Assembly: GCF_030272615.1 (NCBI RefSeq)
Contig: NC_081410.1
Location: 141,259,349 to 141,323,348 of the forward strand
From: Cryptomeria japonica
Taxonomy: Eukaryota > Streptophyta > Pinopsida > Cupressales > Cupressaceae
Direction of reading: 5' to 3'
Length of the DNA stretch: 64,000 nucleotides
In this document: piece after piece, positions 9,328-20,686 of the stretch
Numbering within the stretch: position 1 is the first letter of the stretch
Layout: every line of letters begins with the position of its first letter
Notes under the pieces: generated by a model
Database searches by the model: none
What the model was told of the DNA's origin: nothing
Seen by the model: only the letters and a program-made list of their open reading frames with translations
Translations under genes and position numbers: made by a program

Positions 9328-10709
9328 AAAGATAATTTATCATTTGTAGTCATAGGTGTGCTTACTGGTTTATAGTTTTCCATGCCAAATTTCTTTAGTA
9401 ATTCCTTCAAGTACTTAGATTGACATAGGAATATACCTTTATCAGTCTGTGAAATCTGCAATCCTAAAAAGAATTTTATCTCTCCAATCATAGACATTTC
9501 AAATTCTTGCTGCATTTTGTTAGAAAAGTCTTTACACAAACCATCTTCTCCTCCAAAGACTATATCATCAACAAAAACTTCAATAACCAAGATGTCATCA
9601 TTAGTCACTTTGTAGTATAGATTGTTGTTAGCATTACCTTTAGTGTAACCAAGCTTCAAAAGATATTTGTCCAATCTAGCATACCAAGCTCTAGGAGCTT
9701 GTTTCAATCCATATAAAGCTTTCCTTAACCTGCAAACCATGTGTTTGTTATCCGTCAAAGAAAATCCATCAGGTTGTTCAATGTAAACTTCTTCTTCAAG
9801 ATCTCCATTCATAAATGCACATTTAACATCCATTTGATATACTTTATAGTTCTTGTGTGCTGCAAAAGCCAATAAAAGTCTGACTGCTTCAATTCTAGCC
9901 ACCGGTGCAAAGGTTTCATTGTAATCAACTCCTTCTTTCTGAGAATATCCCTTACACACCAATATTTCTTTGTTTCTGATTACCATGCCATCTTCATTAA
10001 GTTTATTTCTGAAAACCCATTTAGTTTCAATTACATTTTTGTCTTTAGGCCGGGGAACTAATGACCAAGTGTTATTCCTTTCAATTTGTTCCAATTCATC
10101 TTCCATAGCTTTAATCCAATATTTATCTTCACATGCCTCATTAATTGATGTAGGTTCAATTTGAGAAATAAGACATACCTCCTCATTTGTCAATCTTCCT
10201 CTAGTCATAACTCCTTGAAATTTGTCTCCAATTATCTGATCTTCAGAATGATTCAATCTTACATACCGGGGTGTTTTTACTCGATGTTGTTCTTCAGTGA
10301 CTATTGAATCTCCAGATGATGCCGGTGTAACTGGATCACCATTATGTACCGGTGTATTCACATTAGGTTCATTTTTTATTATCTCTATTGCCGGTTTAGA
10401 ATCTATGTACCTTGAATTTCATCTAAATTGTTCATCAATTTTCACATTTGCACTATTGACAATTTTCTGCAATCTCTTGTTAAAACATCTATATGCCTTG
10501 CTCTTAGATGAATAACCAAGAAATATTCCTTCATCACTTCTAGGATCAAATTTGCCAATATACTCATCTCTTCTAATATAGCATTTACTTCCAAATATTT
10601 TGAAATATTTAAGAGTAGGAGTATTACCAAACCATAGTTCATGTGGGGTCTTACCAGTTTCTCCTCTAATGTGAACTTTTTTGAATGTATAAACTGTTGT
10701 ATTGACCAC
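9328..10709 (-). pseudogene. A: reverse transcriptase and integrase C-terminal region
   Basis: The copia RT domain is clear: [70 protein letters not shown], and the catalytic [11 protein letters not shown] box. RT copies element RNA into cDNA. The C-terminal integrase part ([28 protein letters not shown]) precedes it at 10419-10709. A TGA near 10420 interrupts the join where element E has GGA. The RT is otherwise open up to the R insertion at 9327, which removes its last part to 1422. Confidence 0.9.
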
Positions 10710-11640
10710 TTCTCTCCAGTTTATACGAGGTAGATTTGGTTATGATATCATACTTCTGGCTGCATCCAAGATAGTTCTATTTTTTATTTCCACAACTCCA
10801 TTATGCTGGGGTGTCTAGGGTGCTGACAATTGTCTTCTGATCCCATTCACTTCACAGAATGCATTAAATTCCTTAGATGTGAATTCACCTCCTTGATCTG
10901 ATCTCAAACATTTGATTTTCTTGCCTGTTTCATTTTCTACCATCACCTTGAATAGTTTGAATTTCCCAAATGCTTCAAATTTTTCTCTGAGAAAAGTAAC
11001 CCAACACATTCTAGAATAGTCATCAATGATTAGCATAAAGTATCTATCTCCTTGTATACTTCTAGTTCTTGCTGGACCATATAAATCAATATGAATTAAA
11101 TCAAGAACATTGTTAGACTTCTCCGGAATACTCTTGAAAGTTGCTCTAACTTGCTTTCCAAATTGACATTCCTTACATACCAGATTGTGAGGTTTAACAA
11201 TCTTAGGTAAATCTCTAACAGCCTTAGTTGTACTGATTTTCACAATGCAATCAAAATTTACATGACAAAGTCTCTTATGCCATAACCAACTTTCATCTAT
11301 ATGTGCAATCAAACATGCTTTCTCATTGTTGTTCAAATGAAAGATATTACCTCTAGTCTGATTACCTATTGCAATTTCAAAACCAGTTCTGTTTAAGATT
11401 TTGCATTTACCATTCTTGAATTGTAACTGAAATCCTTTCTCAACTAATTGACCAACACTCAAAAGATTATGCTTCAAACCTTCAACATAGTAAACATTAT
11501 CAGTATTGTGCTTACCATCAAAAGATATAGTGTCTTTTCCTTTGATCAAACAAGCTTTATCATCTCCAAATCTTACTAGACCTCCATTGTAATCCTAAAA
11601 GGTTAAGAATTTACTCTTATCACCAGTCATATGATGTGAA
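10710..11640 (-). pseudogene. A: GAG-pre-integrase and integrase core
   Basis: The zinc-binding HHCC-type region (ESWLWHKRLCHVNFD ... LVCKECQFGKQ) precedes the integrase core. The core carries DLIHIDLYGPARTRS and IIDDYSRMCWVTFLREK, containing two catalytic aspartates, and LRSDQGGEFTSKEF with the glutamate region. A stop at about 10816 (SAP-stop-TP) corresponds to CGG-to-TAG relative to element E. Near 11597 a TAG replaces a CAG. The catalytic residues themselves survive. Confidence 0.88.
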
Positions 11641-12239
11641 CATCCTGAATCAATAATCCATTCATCCTTATCTTCAACTTTAGCTGCCAGGGCTTGCTCT
11701 ACCAGTTGAACAGTAGGTTTCAGTTGATCTTCTTTTATAGCAACAAAATCCCAGTAACTCCTTCATCAGCATAATAACAAGATTCGTCTCTATTCTTCTT
11801 AAACTTGTATTTCTGATAGTCACGGTTAGGCTTATATGTTCTTTTAGCTTCTTCTCTTAATCCTGCATGTCTATCAGGACATCTAAAAGCCATATGACCT
11901 ATCTTATTACAGTTAAAACATTTAAAGGGTGTTTTACCTTCATACTTACTTCCAATTGGACCTTTAGGCATTTTCCTTGCAAATAGTGCTTCAAGTTCTT
12001 CAAGTTCTTCATTTTCTCTCCTGTTTTCTTCAAGTTCTCTTGCATAGAAGGCTTTCCAATCAGATTTATCATGTGATGATGATGATGATGTAGTTGATGA
12101 TGATGCCTTAAAAGATAGATGTATCTTGATAGTAGTAACATGACCAAATTCCTCAAGCTCAAAAACTGAAAGTTTTCCAACCGAAGTGTCTCTAGATACT
12201 GATGCATTAGGCATTGTTCTTAATTCATTTATAGCAATA
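11641..12239 (-). pseudogene. A: gag C-terminal half, zinc knuckle and protease
   Basis: The segment has a CCHC knuckle CFNCNKIGHMAFRC (nucleic-acid binding in Gag) and, downstream, the copia protease motif DSGCSHHMTGD near 11650. The gag reading starts abruptly at IAINELRTMPN because solo LTR N was inserted directly upstream. Element E has LAYKMKVTAINELRTM at this point, which fixes the insertion site. Confidence 0.86.
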
Positions 12240-12244
12240 ACTTT
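12240..12244. repeat. Target-site duplication of N, left copy (ACTTT)
   Basis: ACTTT precedes the TG of N; the same five bases recur at 13723-13727 after its terminal CA. Confidence 0.85.
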
Positions 12245-13722
12245 TGTATGCGGGAAAAGCAGGTCGATAAAACTCAATATGTGAAAATATTCTAAAAGAC
12301 TTGTCCACACACACACAGGACTTCTTGGTGCAAGCTATGGAGTAACGACGTGTTACTCAGCTTCCCAAGGTGGGTCCCATGGTTCTCTATCTCACAATGT
12401 CCCTCAAACCAATGTTTTTGCTCTCAGATCACTGAGCAAAAGGGTTTAGGGATGGCAAATGCAAGAACGAGGGATGTTTTAATAGATTTTAGAATGAAAG
12501 GTATGCTAAGCTATGCATGATTCTAGAAATGAAATAAACTAAATGATAAAATGACAAGATTAGTATGAATACTATCCTAAAATGATATATTGGTCTATGA
12601 TTGAGCTAAATGATAAAGAAAGTATTCTAAACATGCATATTTAGACTAATTCCTAATTTAAAAGAGGCTAAAATGATGAGCATAAAATGAGATATGAAAG
12701 CTTGAATGTATTTGAGCATAAGTTTGATACTACAAATTTGGAGGATGATCAAAATGGATGAATGAGAGCTCTATTTATAGCACAAACAAGGCAATGGATG
12801 CTCAAGATTGAAAGATTCAATCAAGGGTTGAGTTTGAAAGTTGGGGATCCATGTTTGCAATTTGCACCAATGAAATGGTGACAAGTGTCAACATAGGGTT
12901 GGGTTGAGAGAAGGGATAGGAGACATTAAAGGCCTGAGAAGACCTTATGGTTATCTAGATGGTAAGGGTCAAGCTTAAGTTAAGATTACCCATTGGACTA
13001 AGAGTTAACCCAAGGATAAACCTTTGTGCAAATGATTAAGAGATAATCATGGTCAAAGCATTAAAGGCCTGATGAGACCCTTGGGTTGGGTGAAGGTTGA
13101 GTTAAAACAAATTCTTTAACCATGTAAGAGGGTTTGAGCTAACCATTAATGGTTATTGAAGACTTTGGGGGATTAAGTGGTTGAAGGTTGGAAGCCTTTA
13201 ATGGCTATCAAAGACTTTGAGGAATTAAGTGGTTGAAGGTTGGAAGCCTTTAATGGTTATCAAAGACTTTGAGGTTTGAGAAGTGACTTCCCTTTGCTTA
13301 GGGATGTGACAAAGTTTAGAATGATGGGTTAGGCTAATTAGAAGCAATTAGAAGATTCTAGAAGGGATTAGAAAGGGGTTTAGGATTTTGCAAGTGGATG
13401 GAGGAATAATAGGATTTAATTGAAATAAAGTAATTTAATTCAATTTGGTTGCAATTTGTGGAAATTAAATAAATTAGATTTATTCAATTTTAGGATAACT
13501 ATTTAATTAAATTTGAATTTAATTAAAAGTGGATAGGGGGGATTTAATTGAATAAAATGATTTATTCATTAAATGGGTATAGTGAATTTTATTTAAATAA
13601 ATTGAGTAATTTACTTAATAAAATAGAAGAATGTGGATAATTTAATTAAATTGGATTTAATCAAATAGAGGAATGAACATAAAATATTCATTTAGGAATA
13701 TGGTCATTTTTATACGTCTACA
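12245..13722. mobile_element. N: solo LTR (1478 bp) inside gag of A
   Basis: The insertion starts TGTATGCGGG, ends GTCTACA and is flanked by 5-bp direct repeats ACTTT. It carries no coding sequence and no second LTR. That is the structure left when an LTR element recombines between its two LTRs. Family and orientation are not certain; CTATTTATAG at about 12771 could be a plus-strand TATA box. It is unlike the other LTRs in the window and lacks their CCACCGTGG motif. Confidence 0.82.
13151..13274. repeat. 52-bp tandem repeat in N
   Basis: About 2.4 copies of a 52-bp unit containing CAAAGACTTTGAGG and AAGTGGTTGAAGGTTGG lie at 13151-13202, 13203-13254 and 13255-13274. The units differ at only a few bases. 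Confidence 0.85.
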
Positions 13723-14234
13723 ACTTTCATTTTGTATGCCGGTGGAAAATCTCTTAAAACTTTAGAAACAATCTCATCTTCACTTAAGGTTCCTCCACAA
13801 CATTGTATACCCAAAAAAAATTCATTTACTCTTTCCATAAAAGCATAAATTCTTTCTTCTTCTTCCATTTTCAGATTTTCTTACCTGACCCGGAAGCATT
13901 CAAGTTTTGCAATTTTGACTATGGAATCTCCTTCATTCAATGTTTCCATTTTGTCCCAAATAGCTTTAGCAGTAGATCTATTTGACAATCCCATGACTTG
14001 CTGATCGGACAATGCACTCAAAAGTGCTTCTCTTGCTTTGCAATCATTTTCGTCATCTTTAGCTAAGTTAGGTGGAATAGGTTGACCTTGAGTAGGAACA
14101 GTATAGCCATTCTTTGTAACATCCCATATATCCTTTCCAATACAATTCAGGTGTGTCTCCATCCTGATCTTCCATATGCCATAGTTAGTTCCATCAAGTT
14201 TCAGACTGTCCTTCCCAAAATAGTTAGAAGACAT
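13723..14234 (-). pseudogene. A: gag N-terminal half
   Basis: It starts at ATG 14234 (MSSNYFGKDSLKLDGTNYG) just inside the PBS and has the copia gag signature: LDGTNYGIWKIRMETHL, ALLSALSDQQVMGL, AIWDKMETLNEGD. It ends at the N insertion, and the frame is broken near 13880 after SFRV-type sequence. The corresponding part in element E is 59153-59700. Confidence 0.87.
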
Positions 14235-14276
14235 TGGATCTCCTCAAGCTATTAAACTTCTGCAAAAAGAGGACTA

Positions 14277-14291
14277 GGCTCTGATACCAAT
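14277..14291 (-). other. A primer-binding site
   Basis: On the minus strand ATTGGTATCAGAGCC directly follows the 5' LTR end. It is complementary to the 3' end of plant initiator tRNA-Met, the usual copia primer. Confidence 0.9.
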
Positions 14292-15315
14292 TGTTAGGTC
14301 CCAGAGACAATTGAGGGGGGGGGGATGAATCAGTTGTCCAATAAATTCAACCAAAATTAACTTAACCAAAAATTAATGCTTAATACCGGTAAACCAAACT
14401 TTATGCTGGTAGACAGCCTTAATAGTTAATTGCAATACCGGTAAAGATTAATGACGTGGAAACCCTGTAAGGGGAAAAACCACGATGGGAAGCCCTACCC
14501 ACAATCAAATGATACTACTACAGATAGTATGTGTGTACAATATGGATTCTGCACATGCAAAAAGGCCAGCTGCCTAGAGCTCACTGCTCAATCACAAAAT
14601 GAGAGTCACGCTGACTACAATTGGATGATTAAATCCAATGATAATGTACTGCACAAAATAGCATCTTCATATGCTGGATTTAGTACCAGTTTAGTTCTGA
14701 TTGCCTTCACAAAATCCTTCCTTCAACCTTCAAATGTTGTCTACGTGTATAGCTCTTCTTATTTTTGCATATACCTTATTGCAAATCTTTTCACATTCAC
14801 AATCCCTTCTATATTCGATCTTACAAATAAGATCTTACATATATACCATAACCTAAGACCAATTTGAATAGGTCGGCTCACTAAAAGATATTACAATAAA
14901 ATCAATTACAAACAAATAAATATTCGATGCATGATGTCGGCTCAATGCATTTACAATAATAATAAATCATCTCCATAATGTGTCATGCTGATCTGGAATA
15001 GATATGACTGTCGGTGCTTATCCTGGACCTATTTGCCGGTAATAGCAAATATGCAAACCCGAATAAACAGTTAACCAAATTGCCAAAACCAAGTGATCGA
15101 ATAATGTCTTCAACATAACCAAGTAGTCTCCAAGTCATTCCAAGTGTTAGTGACCAATATAATTTGTCGGTGAACCAAATACCAGTGACTTGCATAAGTC
15201 TCTGACTTGTCAGTGAACATAACCAAAGATCTCCAAGTGCTGATAAGTGTTGACAAGCGATGACAAGTGTTGACATCAATGACAAAACCATATCAACATA
15301 TCCAAAATGCCAACA
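14292..15315 (-). repeat. A 5' LTR (1024 bp)
   Basis: The plus-strand edges are TGTTAGGTCC and AATGCCAACA, giving TG...CA on the minus strand. It matches window positions 1-359 at its outer end. The block near 14457-14505 is the shared CCACCGTGG-type LTR module (here with one change). It is inserted in integrase of B; TTCTG follows at 15316-15320, but the matching duplication lies outside the window. Confidence 0.92.
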
Positions 15316-15840
15316 TTCTGGTCATCCTTTCTGCTACACCATTGTGTTGTGGTGTCCTTGGAGCAGACATCTGTCTTTTGATACCCTATTCATCACAATA
15401 CTTGACAAACTCATCAAATGTGAATTCTCCTCCTCGATCAAATCTTAAGCATTTCAATTTTTTACCGGTCTCATTCTTAACTAGAGCTTTAAATTCTTAA
15501 ATTTACTAAAGGCTTCATATTTCTCCTTTAGGAATGTAACCCACATCATCCTAGAATAGTCATTGGTAAAAAGCATGAAATATCTATCACCAAAATAGCT
15601 TTTTGTTCTCATAGGACCATAGAGATCAGTATGAACCAAATCCAAAATGTTTTCAGATGTACACTTCTTTCTCTTAAATGAAATAGAGGTCATATTACCA
15701 ATTTGACAGTCTTTACATATCACTTTATCTGGTTTAACAATTTGTGGTAATCCTCTCACAACACTAGACTTGCTTACATTCACCAAGTTATCAAAATTCA
15801 TATGACAACATCTCTTTCACCACAACCAACTATCTTCCAT
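15316..15840 (-). pseudogene. B: integrase fragment
   Basis: Copia integrase core on the minus strand: LDLVHTDLYGPMRTKS, GDRYFMLFTNDYSRMMWVTFLKEKYEAF and, at the left edge, the region preceding TPQHNGVAER. The second DDE-type box is TND rather than the usual IDD but keeps the aspartate. Stops and frameshifts are present. The left end is cut exactly by the 5' LTR of A, so RT and RNase H of B lie beyond the left window edge. Confidence 0.86.
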
Positions 15841-16320
15841 CTTTGCAGCTAGACAACTATTGCTATTAACATTTAAATGAAATAAGTTACCTCTTGTTTT
15901 TTTTTTCTGGTAGCAATCAGTTCACCATTTCCTCGAAGAATTTTGCAAGTTCCACCATTAAACTCAAGCAAATAACCTTTATCATTGAGTTTTCCAACAC
16001 TTAACAGATTATTTTTCAGACCATCAACCCAAAATACACCATCAGTATTATTCTTCCCATTCAAATAAATAGAACATTTATCTTTCACCATGTAGGGAGA
16101 GTCATTTCCAAATATAACAATACCTCCATCAAATTTATTAAGAGTTAGGAACTTACTCTTATCTCCGGTCATATGGTGTGAATAGCCATTTTCTATAATC
16201 TACTCATTATTGTTTTCTACATGAGAAACCAGTGCCTTCTCATCAAACAATTCCTCCTTTACATCTACAAACACAATCTCTTCATTGTCATCTTCATCTT
16301 CAGATTCTTCATCGGTCACA
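15841..16320 (-). pseudogene. B: protease and GAG-pre-integrase
   Basis: MTGDKSKFLTLNKFDGG marks the end of the protease region, followed by the typical NNTDGVFWVDGLKNNLLSVG stretch. The WIIDSG start is damaged: a TAG at about 16200 replaces the tryptophan codon and IENG stands for IDSG, so the catalytic aspartate appears lost. A frameshift near 15905 lies in a run of T (A on the minus strand). Confidence 0.8.
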
Positions 16321-17280
16321 CCTTAATCCACTACAACATAACAATGTTTTCTACCTTTCCCTTTAAATTTCTTGAACTTATCTTTCTTCTCGGTGTTAGG
16401 GAAGTTAGCAGCAATATGACCAATCTTACTACAAGAGAAACAATTTAAAGGTATCTTTCCTTTATACTTACCAGTGCCTCTTGGAAATCTCTTGGCTAGC
16501 AGTTCTTCAAGTTCTATTACTTGATCTTCATTGTCTTCACTTTCCCGGTTACCTCCATGACTAGATCTGCACTCATGACTCTGACATGCATTCTTTCCTT
16601 TTCTAGAAGATGAACCGATAACAAAAGCTTTAAAAGCAGATACAGTAGATTTTGCCACACTATTGTCAAAACTAATTAACTCAAAGGTTGTAAGCTTACC
16701 AATCAAAGAGTCAATAGTTACCTTATCCTTTGAAATGGATCTCAGTTCTTGGATTGTTGATACTCTAATAGCATACTGAGGTTGAAGAGTTCTAAGCATT
16801 TTACTTACTGCCACATCATCATCAATTTTACCACCAACACCTTTTATACCGCAAACAACTTCTTTAATTCTCTAACCATACTGTGTAATTTTTTCTCCTT
16901 CTTGCATTTTCATATCATCAAATTTTCCTCTCAAGCTTTAATCTTTTGCTCTTTGTACATGCTCATCTCCTCCATGAATTGTTTCTAATTTTTCCCAAAC
17001 CTCATGTGCAGATTCCAATCCTTGAACATCAATATATTCTGAATCAGATAAAGTACTTACAATAGCTTCAAGGGCTTGCATGTTCTCCTGGTGATCTTTA
17101 AGTTCATCTGGTGTCAAGAGAGCAATATTAGGAGCCACATATGTTGTTTCAACATGTTTCCAATATTAAGCACCAAGACCTTTGAGATATATCTTCATTC
17201 TGTCTTTCTAGATCTTATAGTTATCCTTGTTAAATTTCGGACCCTCTTTCTTCATCATCTTGTCTTCCTCAAAACATTTT
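16321..17280 (-). pseudogene. B: gag
   Basis: Degraded copia Gag with SKMLRTLQPQYAIRVSTIQELRS, STLSDSEYIDVQGLESAHEVWEKLETIHGGDE and a zinc knuckle CFSCSKIGHIAANF in which the last cysteine is phenylalanine. A coding gap separates two halves near 16815-16940. It begins just inside the PBS at about 17325. Confidence 0.82.
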
Positions 17281-17333
17281 CCTCAAGCAGTTAAGCTTTT
17301 CTGCACACAGAGGACCACAATTCTAATACCAAT

Positions 17334-18950
17334 TGTTAATCCTATGAGGATCCGGTTAATACTGAGAGGGGGGGGTGAATCAGTATTAACACAATTTATA
17401 ACTTCAAATCAAAATACCATTTACAACGGATTTGATATCATTTAATACATGGATCTATTCCTTTAGCAGATCTCATACACTTGACACCCACTTATGAAAT
17501 CTTATTAATCAGAATATACACCAACTAGATATTTGATCAACACATACTCATATTGACTTATTATCAGATCAAAATACTTCATTTATCAATTCATTAACAT
17601 TATCGGTAACCATTTACAAATCTCTGATAAACAACAGTAAACTTATCATAACCGGTAATCAGAAATAATTCATGAAAACATAAACACTATGAAAAGACAT
17701 TTGACACATGAACACCACAATTTTTGACGTGGAAACCCAAATGGGAAAAACCACGGTGGGGATTGGAACCCACAATAATTTGTACTCTTTCGAAGTACTC
17801 CATGTTAGGAGCTTAGCCTAGTTAGGAGCTTACAATATGTCTGGTTAGGGGCAGACCCTGTTAGGAGTCACCCGGTTAAGGGATTTGCCTATCACTCCAG
17901 CTAGGAGCTTAATGATCTATTAGGATCAACCTGGTTAGAGGATTTAAACACTCTTTTGTGAGCTGCCCTATTAGGGGACTTAGATGACAAAGGCATGTTA
18001 GGACCTACCCGGTTAAGGGATTTATGCTATTGTAACTGTTAGGGAACAAGAGTGAAAAACGATATATTACTTTGCACTTTCAGCTTGCTAAATCAGATCC
18101 ATTTATGCTTCACAGTCTGCAACACTCGAGAAAATCTCTATCTTCTCTAGGATGACTTAACTCATTCTCCTAATGTCACCGACAACATGAAACATCAATT
18201 GTGTAGCCCTAAATAGCCATAACAACTAAGTCGGCCATAACACCTAATTACAATTCAAATCATCTCAGATCAATATCTAGATCATTACAATAATTTGCAA
18301 TGTAATATCAACTGTTGATTATTCATAACCCATCACAAAAATCTGATCTATACATAAGTCAAACCCTTAGAACATTTTGCTAAGAACTTTGCACATTCCT
18401 AAGAAATTATACCATCTTCCACACCAAAACACAATTCAAATTATTCACGCGAGTTGTGTTGTGTTATCTCCTTCATCTAGATTCACCACCAGTCACTGTC
18501 ATATCAAAAAACATTAGCAGTTGAGTGAATTCATCACCGGTCCTAAAACCTTAGCACAACTCCATCAGAAATTCAAAACATTCCTTTTGGTAATCAACAT
18601 AGGATGCGGTTCTGGTCACACACAAATCCATCATAAAAGATTATCTCACAAACTACAAGTCTCCAACCATCACCGATTTACCGATTCCATCAAAATCTTT
18701 TCTTTTACTGGTTGAAGTCTTAATTCTTAATCCTGTCGATAAACCCTTCATACTTACAAATTCTAAATCAGGTAGACCAAATTACTTATCAAACAAGTCA
18801 GACATCAAATTTCATCTGTAACCATCATCAAATATTAATTGACATAGGTTTCCATCAATGATAACACAAATAATTGATCATGTCATCATCATTCTTCTAT
18901 TGATACAGTCATCAACTCATCTGCATCAGTTATGCCAATCATGCCAACAA
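17334..18950 (-). repeat. B 5' LTR (1617 bp)
   Basis: The plus-strand edges are TGTTAATCCT and CATGCCAACA. The PBS complement (TAATACCAATTG) lies just left of it. It contains the CCACGGTGG module at about 17735-17777 and repeated AGGAGCTTAGCC / GTTAAGGGATTT phrases at 17800-18030. It belongs to the same LTR family as D (54666-56103). It interrupts the RNase H end of C. Confidence 0.9.
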
Positions 18951-19049
18951 CAACAAATTTTTGATATTTTTACCAAGCCTTTGCATGTAGATACATTTGT
19001 CTACTTGAGAAACAAGTTAGGGGTATATACCCCTCTTGATGGGAACTAG
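18951..19049 (+). pseudogene. C: C-terminal end of copia pol
   Basis: The stretch reads IFDIFTKPLHVDTFVYLRNKLGVYTPLDGN and then stops. This is the conserved end of copia RNase H. Everything upstream was separated by insertion of B, so it is a fragment of an element whose 5' part lies outside the window. Confidence 0.88.
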
Positions 19050-19341
19050 ATGCATTGAGTTGCATCAATCTGGTGGACTTCATAGTCTTATCCTCTTGTT
19101 TGGATTGATGATTTGGTGCTTCTACTCTAATGGAGTGGTTAGTGTGTTTATGGGGGAGAGAATCATGATTTGTTCGGTTTTATTTTTTGAAGACCTTTGT
19201 CATTGATGTCAAAGGGGAGAGAAGCATGTGAAAAACTGCTTTATCTGTCTGATCTTAGGGGAGTCTATTGGAGATGTTTTCTTTCTTTGCATTGATTTTT
19301 TTTCACATTCATATGTTGCTATCAATGCCAAAGGGGGAGAT
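19050..19341 (+). other. C: 3' untranslated region with two purine tracts
   Basis: No gene is present. The PPT (CCAAAGGGGGAGAT) abuts the LTR at 19341, and an upstream second tract with TTGATGTCAAAGGGGAGAG lies at about 19203-19222. Confidence 0.75.
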
Positions 19342-20686
19342 TGTTGGATATTGTTGCTGCTAGGATATGTTGTTGTCATTGATGTCAACATATTCTTGTG
19401 ATTTATTGCTCCACTAATTGCAAATTGATTTATTGGGATCATAGTTCAGTGTTTGGAGTATCTCTAGTGTCATTACATCTTTTTGTATTGGTTTCAGTGA
19501 TCTGGGAAGCTTAATTGATCATTTCATATGATTCGGTTTGCAATTTGGTTTTTCTGATCAGTGCTTTGCAGAGTTCAGTATTTCCTCTAGTATATTCCAG
19601 TGTGATCAGATCTTGAGCTGATATTTTAAGAGATTTTTTGGGACGTTCTTCTGTATCTTCATTTCAGATGGTTCATGATTTGGTGCTCCGTGGGTTATCT
19701 TTCTTTGTGACAGTTGTTGTTGTTCGAGTATTCTTGAGGATCAGATGTTGATCGATGAAGATTTGATAAGTGGTGTTGGTGCAACTGTTGTTGATGATTC
19801 TAACGTTCTTTTTGGTGTTTCCTAATTATGTCCTATTTGTTTTGATGATCTGCATTGATCGTTGTGCGAGTTTTTTGTGATTTTGCTGAACTGGTGTTGT
19901 TCTTCGTGTTATGTGGTATTCTTGGTGCTGTAGCGTGTTGCGGTTGATCTTAGCATGATTTACAGTGGTGTTGCATATTTGGATATTTGAATTAGGTCCT
20001 TGTTATGTCATGTATATCATTATATTGGTCCGGTGGTTGATATTTGTATCGTGTAATGTAATTTTGTAATTAGGTGTTAAGGGTTTAGCCGACCTTGTTG
20101 TCAAGGTTGATGAATTGTATAAATAGGTGTCATATTCATGTAATTTATGCATGTGTGTGATGTCTGCATTATCAGAGAATGATGTATGTGCGAACAAAGG
20201 AATTCATCCTTCGGTGTGATTGAGTAGAGTTTTCGTGGGTTGCAGAGAATATATGTGTGCTTAACCGAAACTGTCATTAGGAATTAGCAGATGTTATCAT
20301 TGCAGCTCATTCCTTCCAGATTGTAGTCTGAATCTTGTTGTAAGTTAGTGAGAATTCCTTGTAAGATAGTGAACCTTCCCTAAGGGTTGTAGCCTTCCGA
20401 TTTATTATATTTTGAGCAGTGAGCTCTAGGCAATGAGCTTAAATGTAGGTGCATTCCCCATTGTAATATTTACACATACTATTGCAGAGTATCATCTTAT
20501 TGTGGGTAGGTTCCCACCGTGGTTTTTCCCTTAATCGGGTTTTCCATATCAAAATCTTGGTGTTGTGTGTTGTGCTATCTATTTTCTTATCCATGTTGTT
20601 ATTGCAGTGTATCAGATTTGTGATTGTGGTTAAGTTTGTTAATCCGGTGAAAACTGATTCCCCCCCCCCCTCTCAATTTTCCTTCA
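19342..20686 (+). repeat. C 3' LTR (about 1.35 kb)
   Basis: The LTR starts TGTTGGATATTG right after the PPT. A TATA box GTATAAATAG lies at about 20118, then the CCACCGTGG module (20505-20560) and a long C run (20660-20672) near the end. The 3' boundary is not clean; the best CA end is near 20686 and is uncertain by tens of bases. Confidence 0.78.

Larger units (their letters stand above)
1..15315 (-). mobile_element. Ty1/copia element A (minus strand), interrupted by R and N
   Basis: This is a near-complete copia element read right to left. It runs from the 5' LTR (14292-15315) through PBS, gag, protease, integrase, RT and RNase H to the PPT and a 3' LTR cut by the left window edge. It sits inside the integrase of element B. 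Two later insertions break it: R (1428-9322) in the RT/RNase H region and the solo LTR N (12245-13722) in gag. Without them the coding order is canonical copia. Reading frames contain several stops, so it is not autonomous now. Element E (58841-64000) belongs to the same family and serves as an alignment guide. Confidence 0.93.

Noticed and set aside
14277-14291. tRNA-like sequence at LTR edges (TGGTATCAGAGCC)
   Set aside because: It is the copia primer-binding site, complementary to the tRNA 3' end, with no cloverleaf around it.
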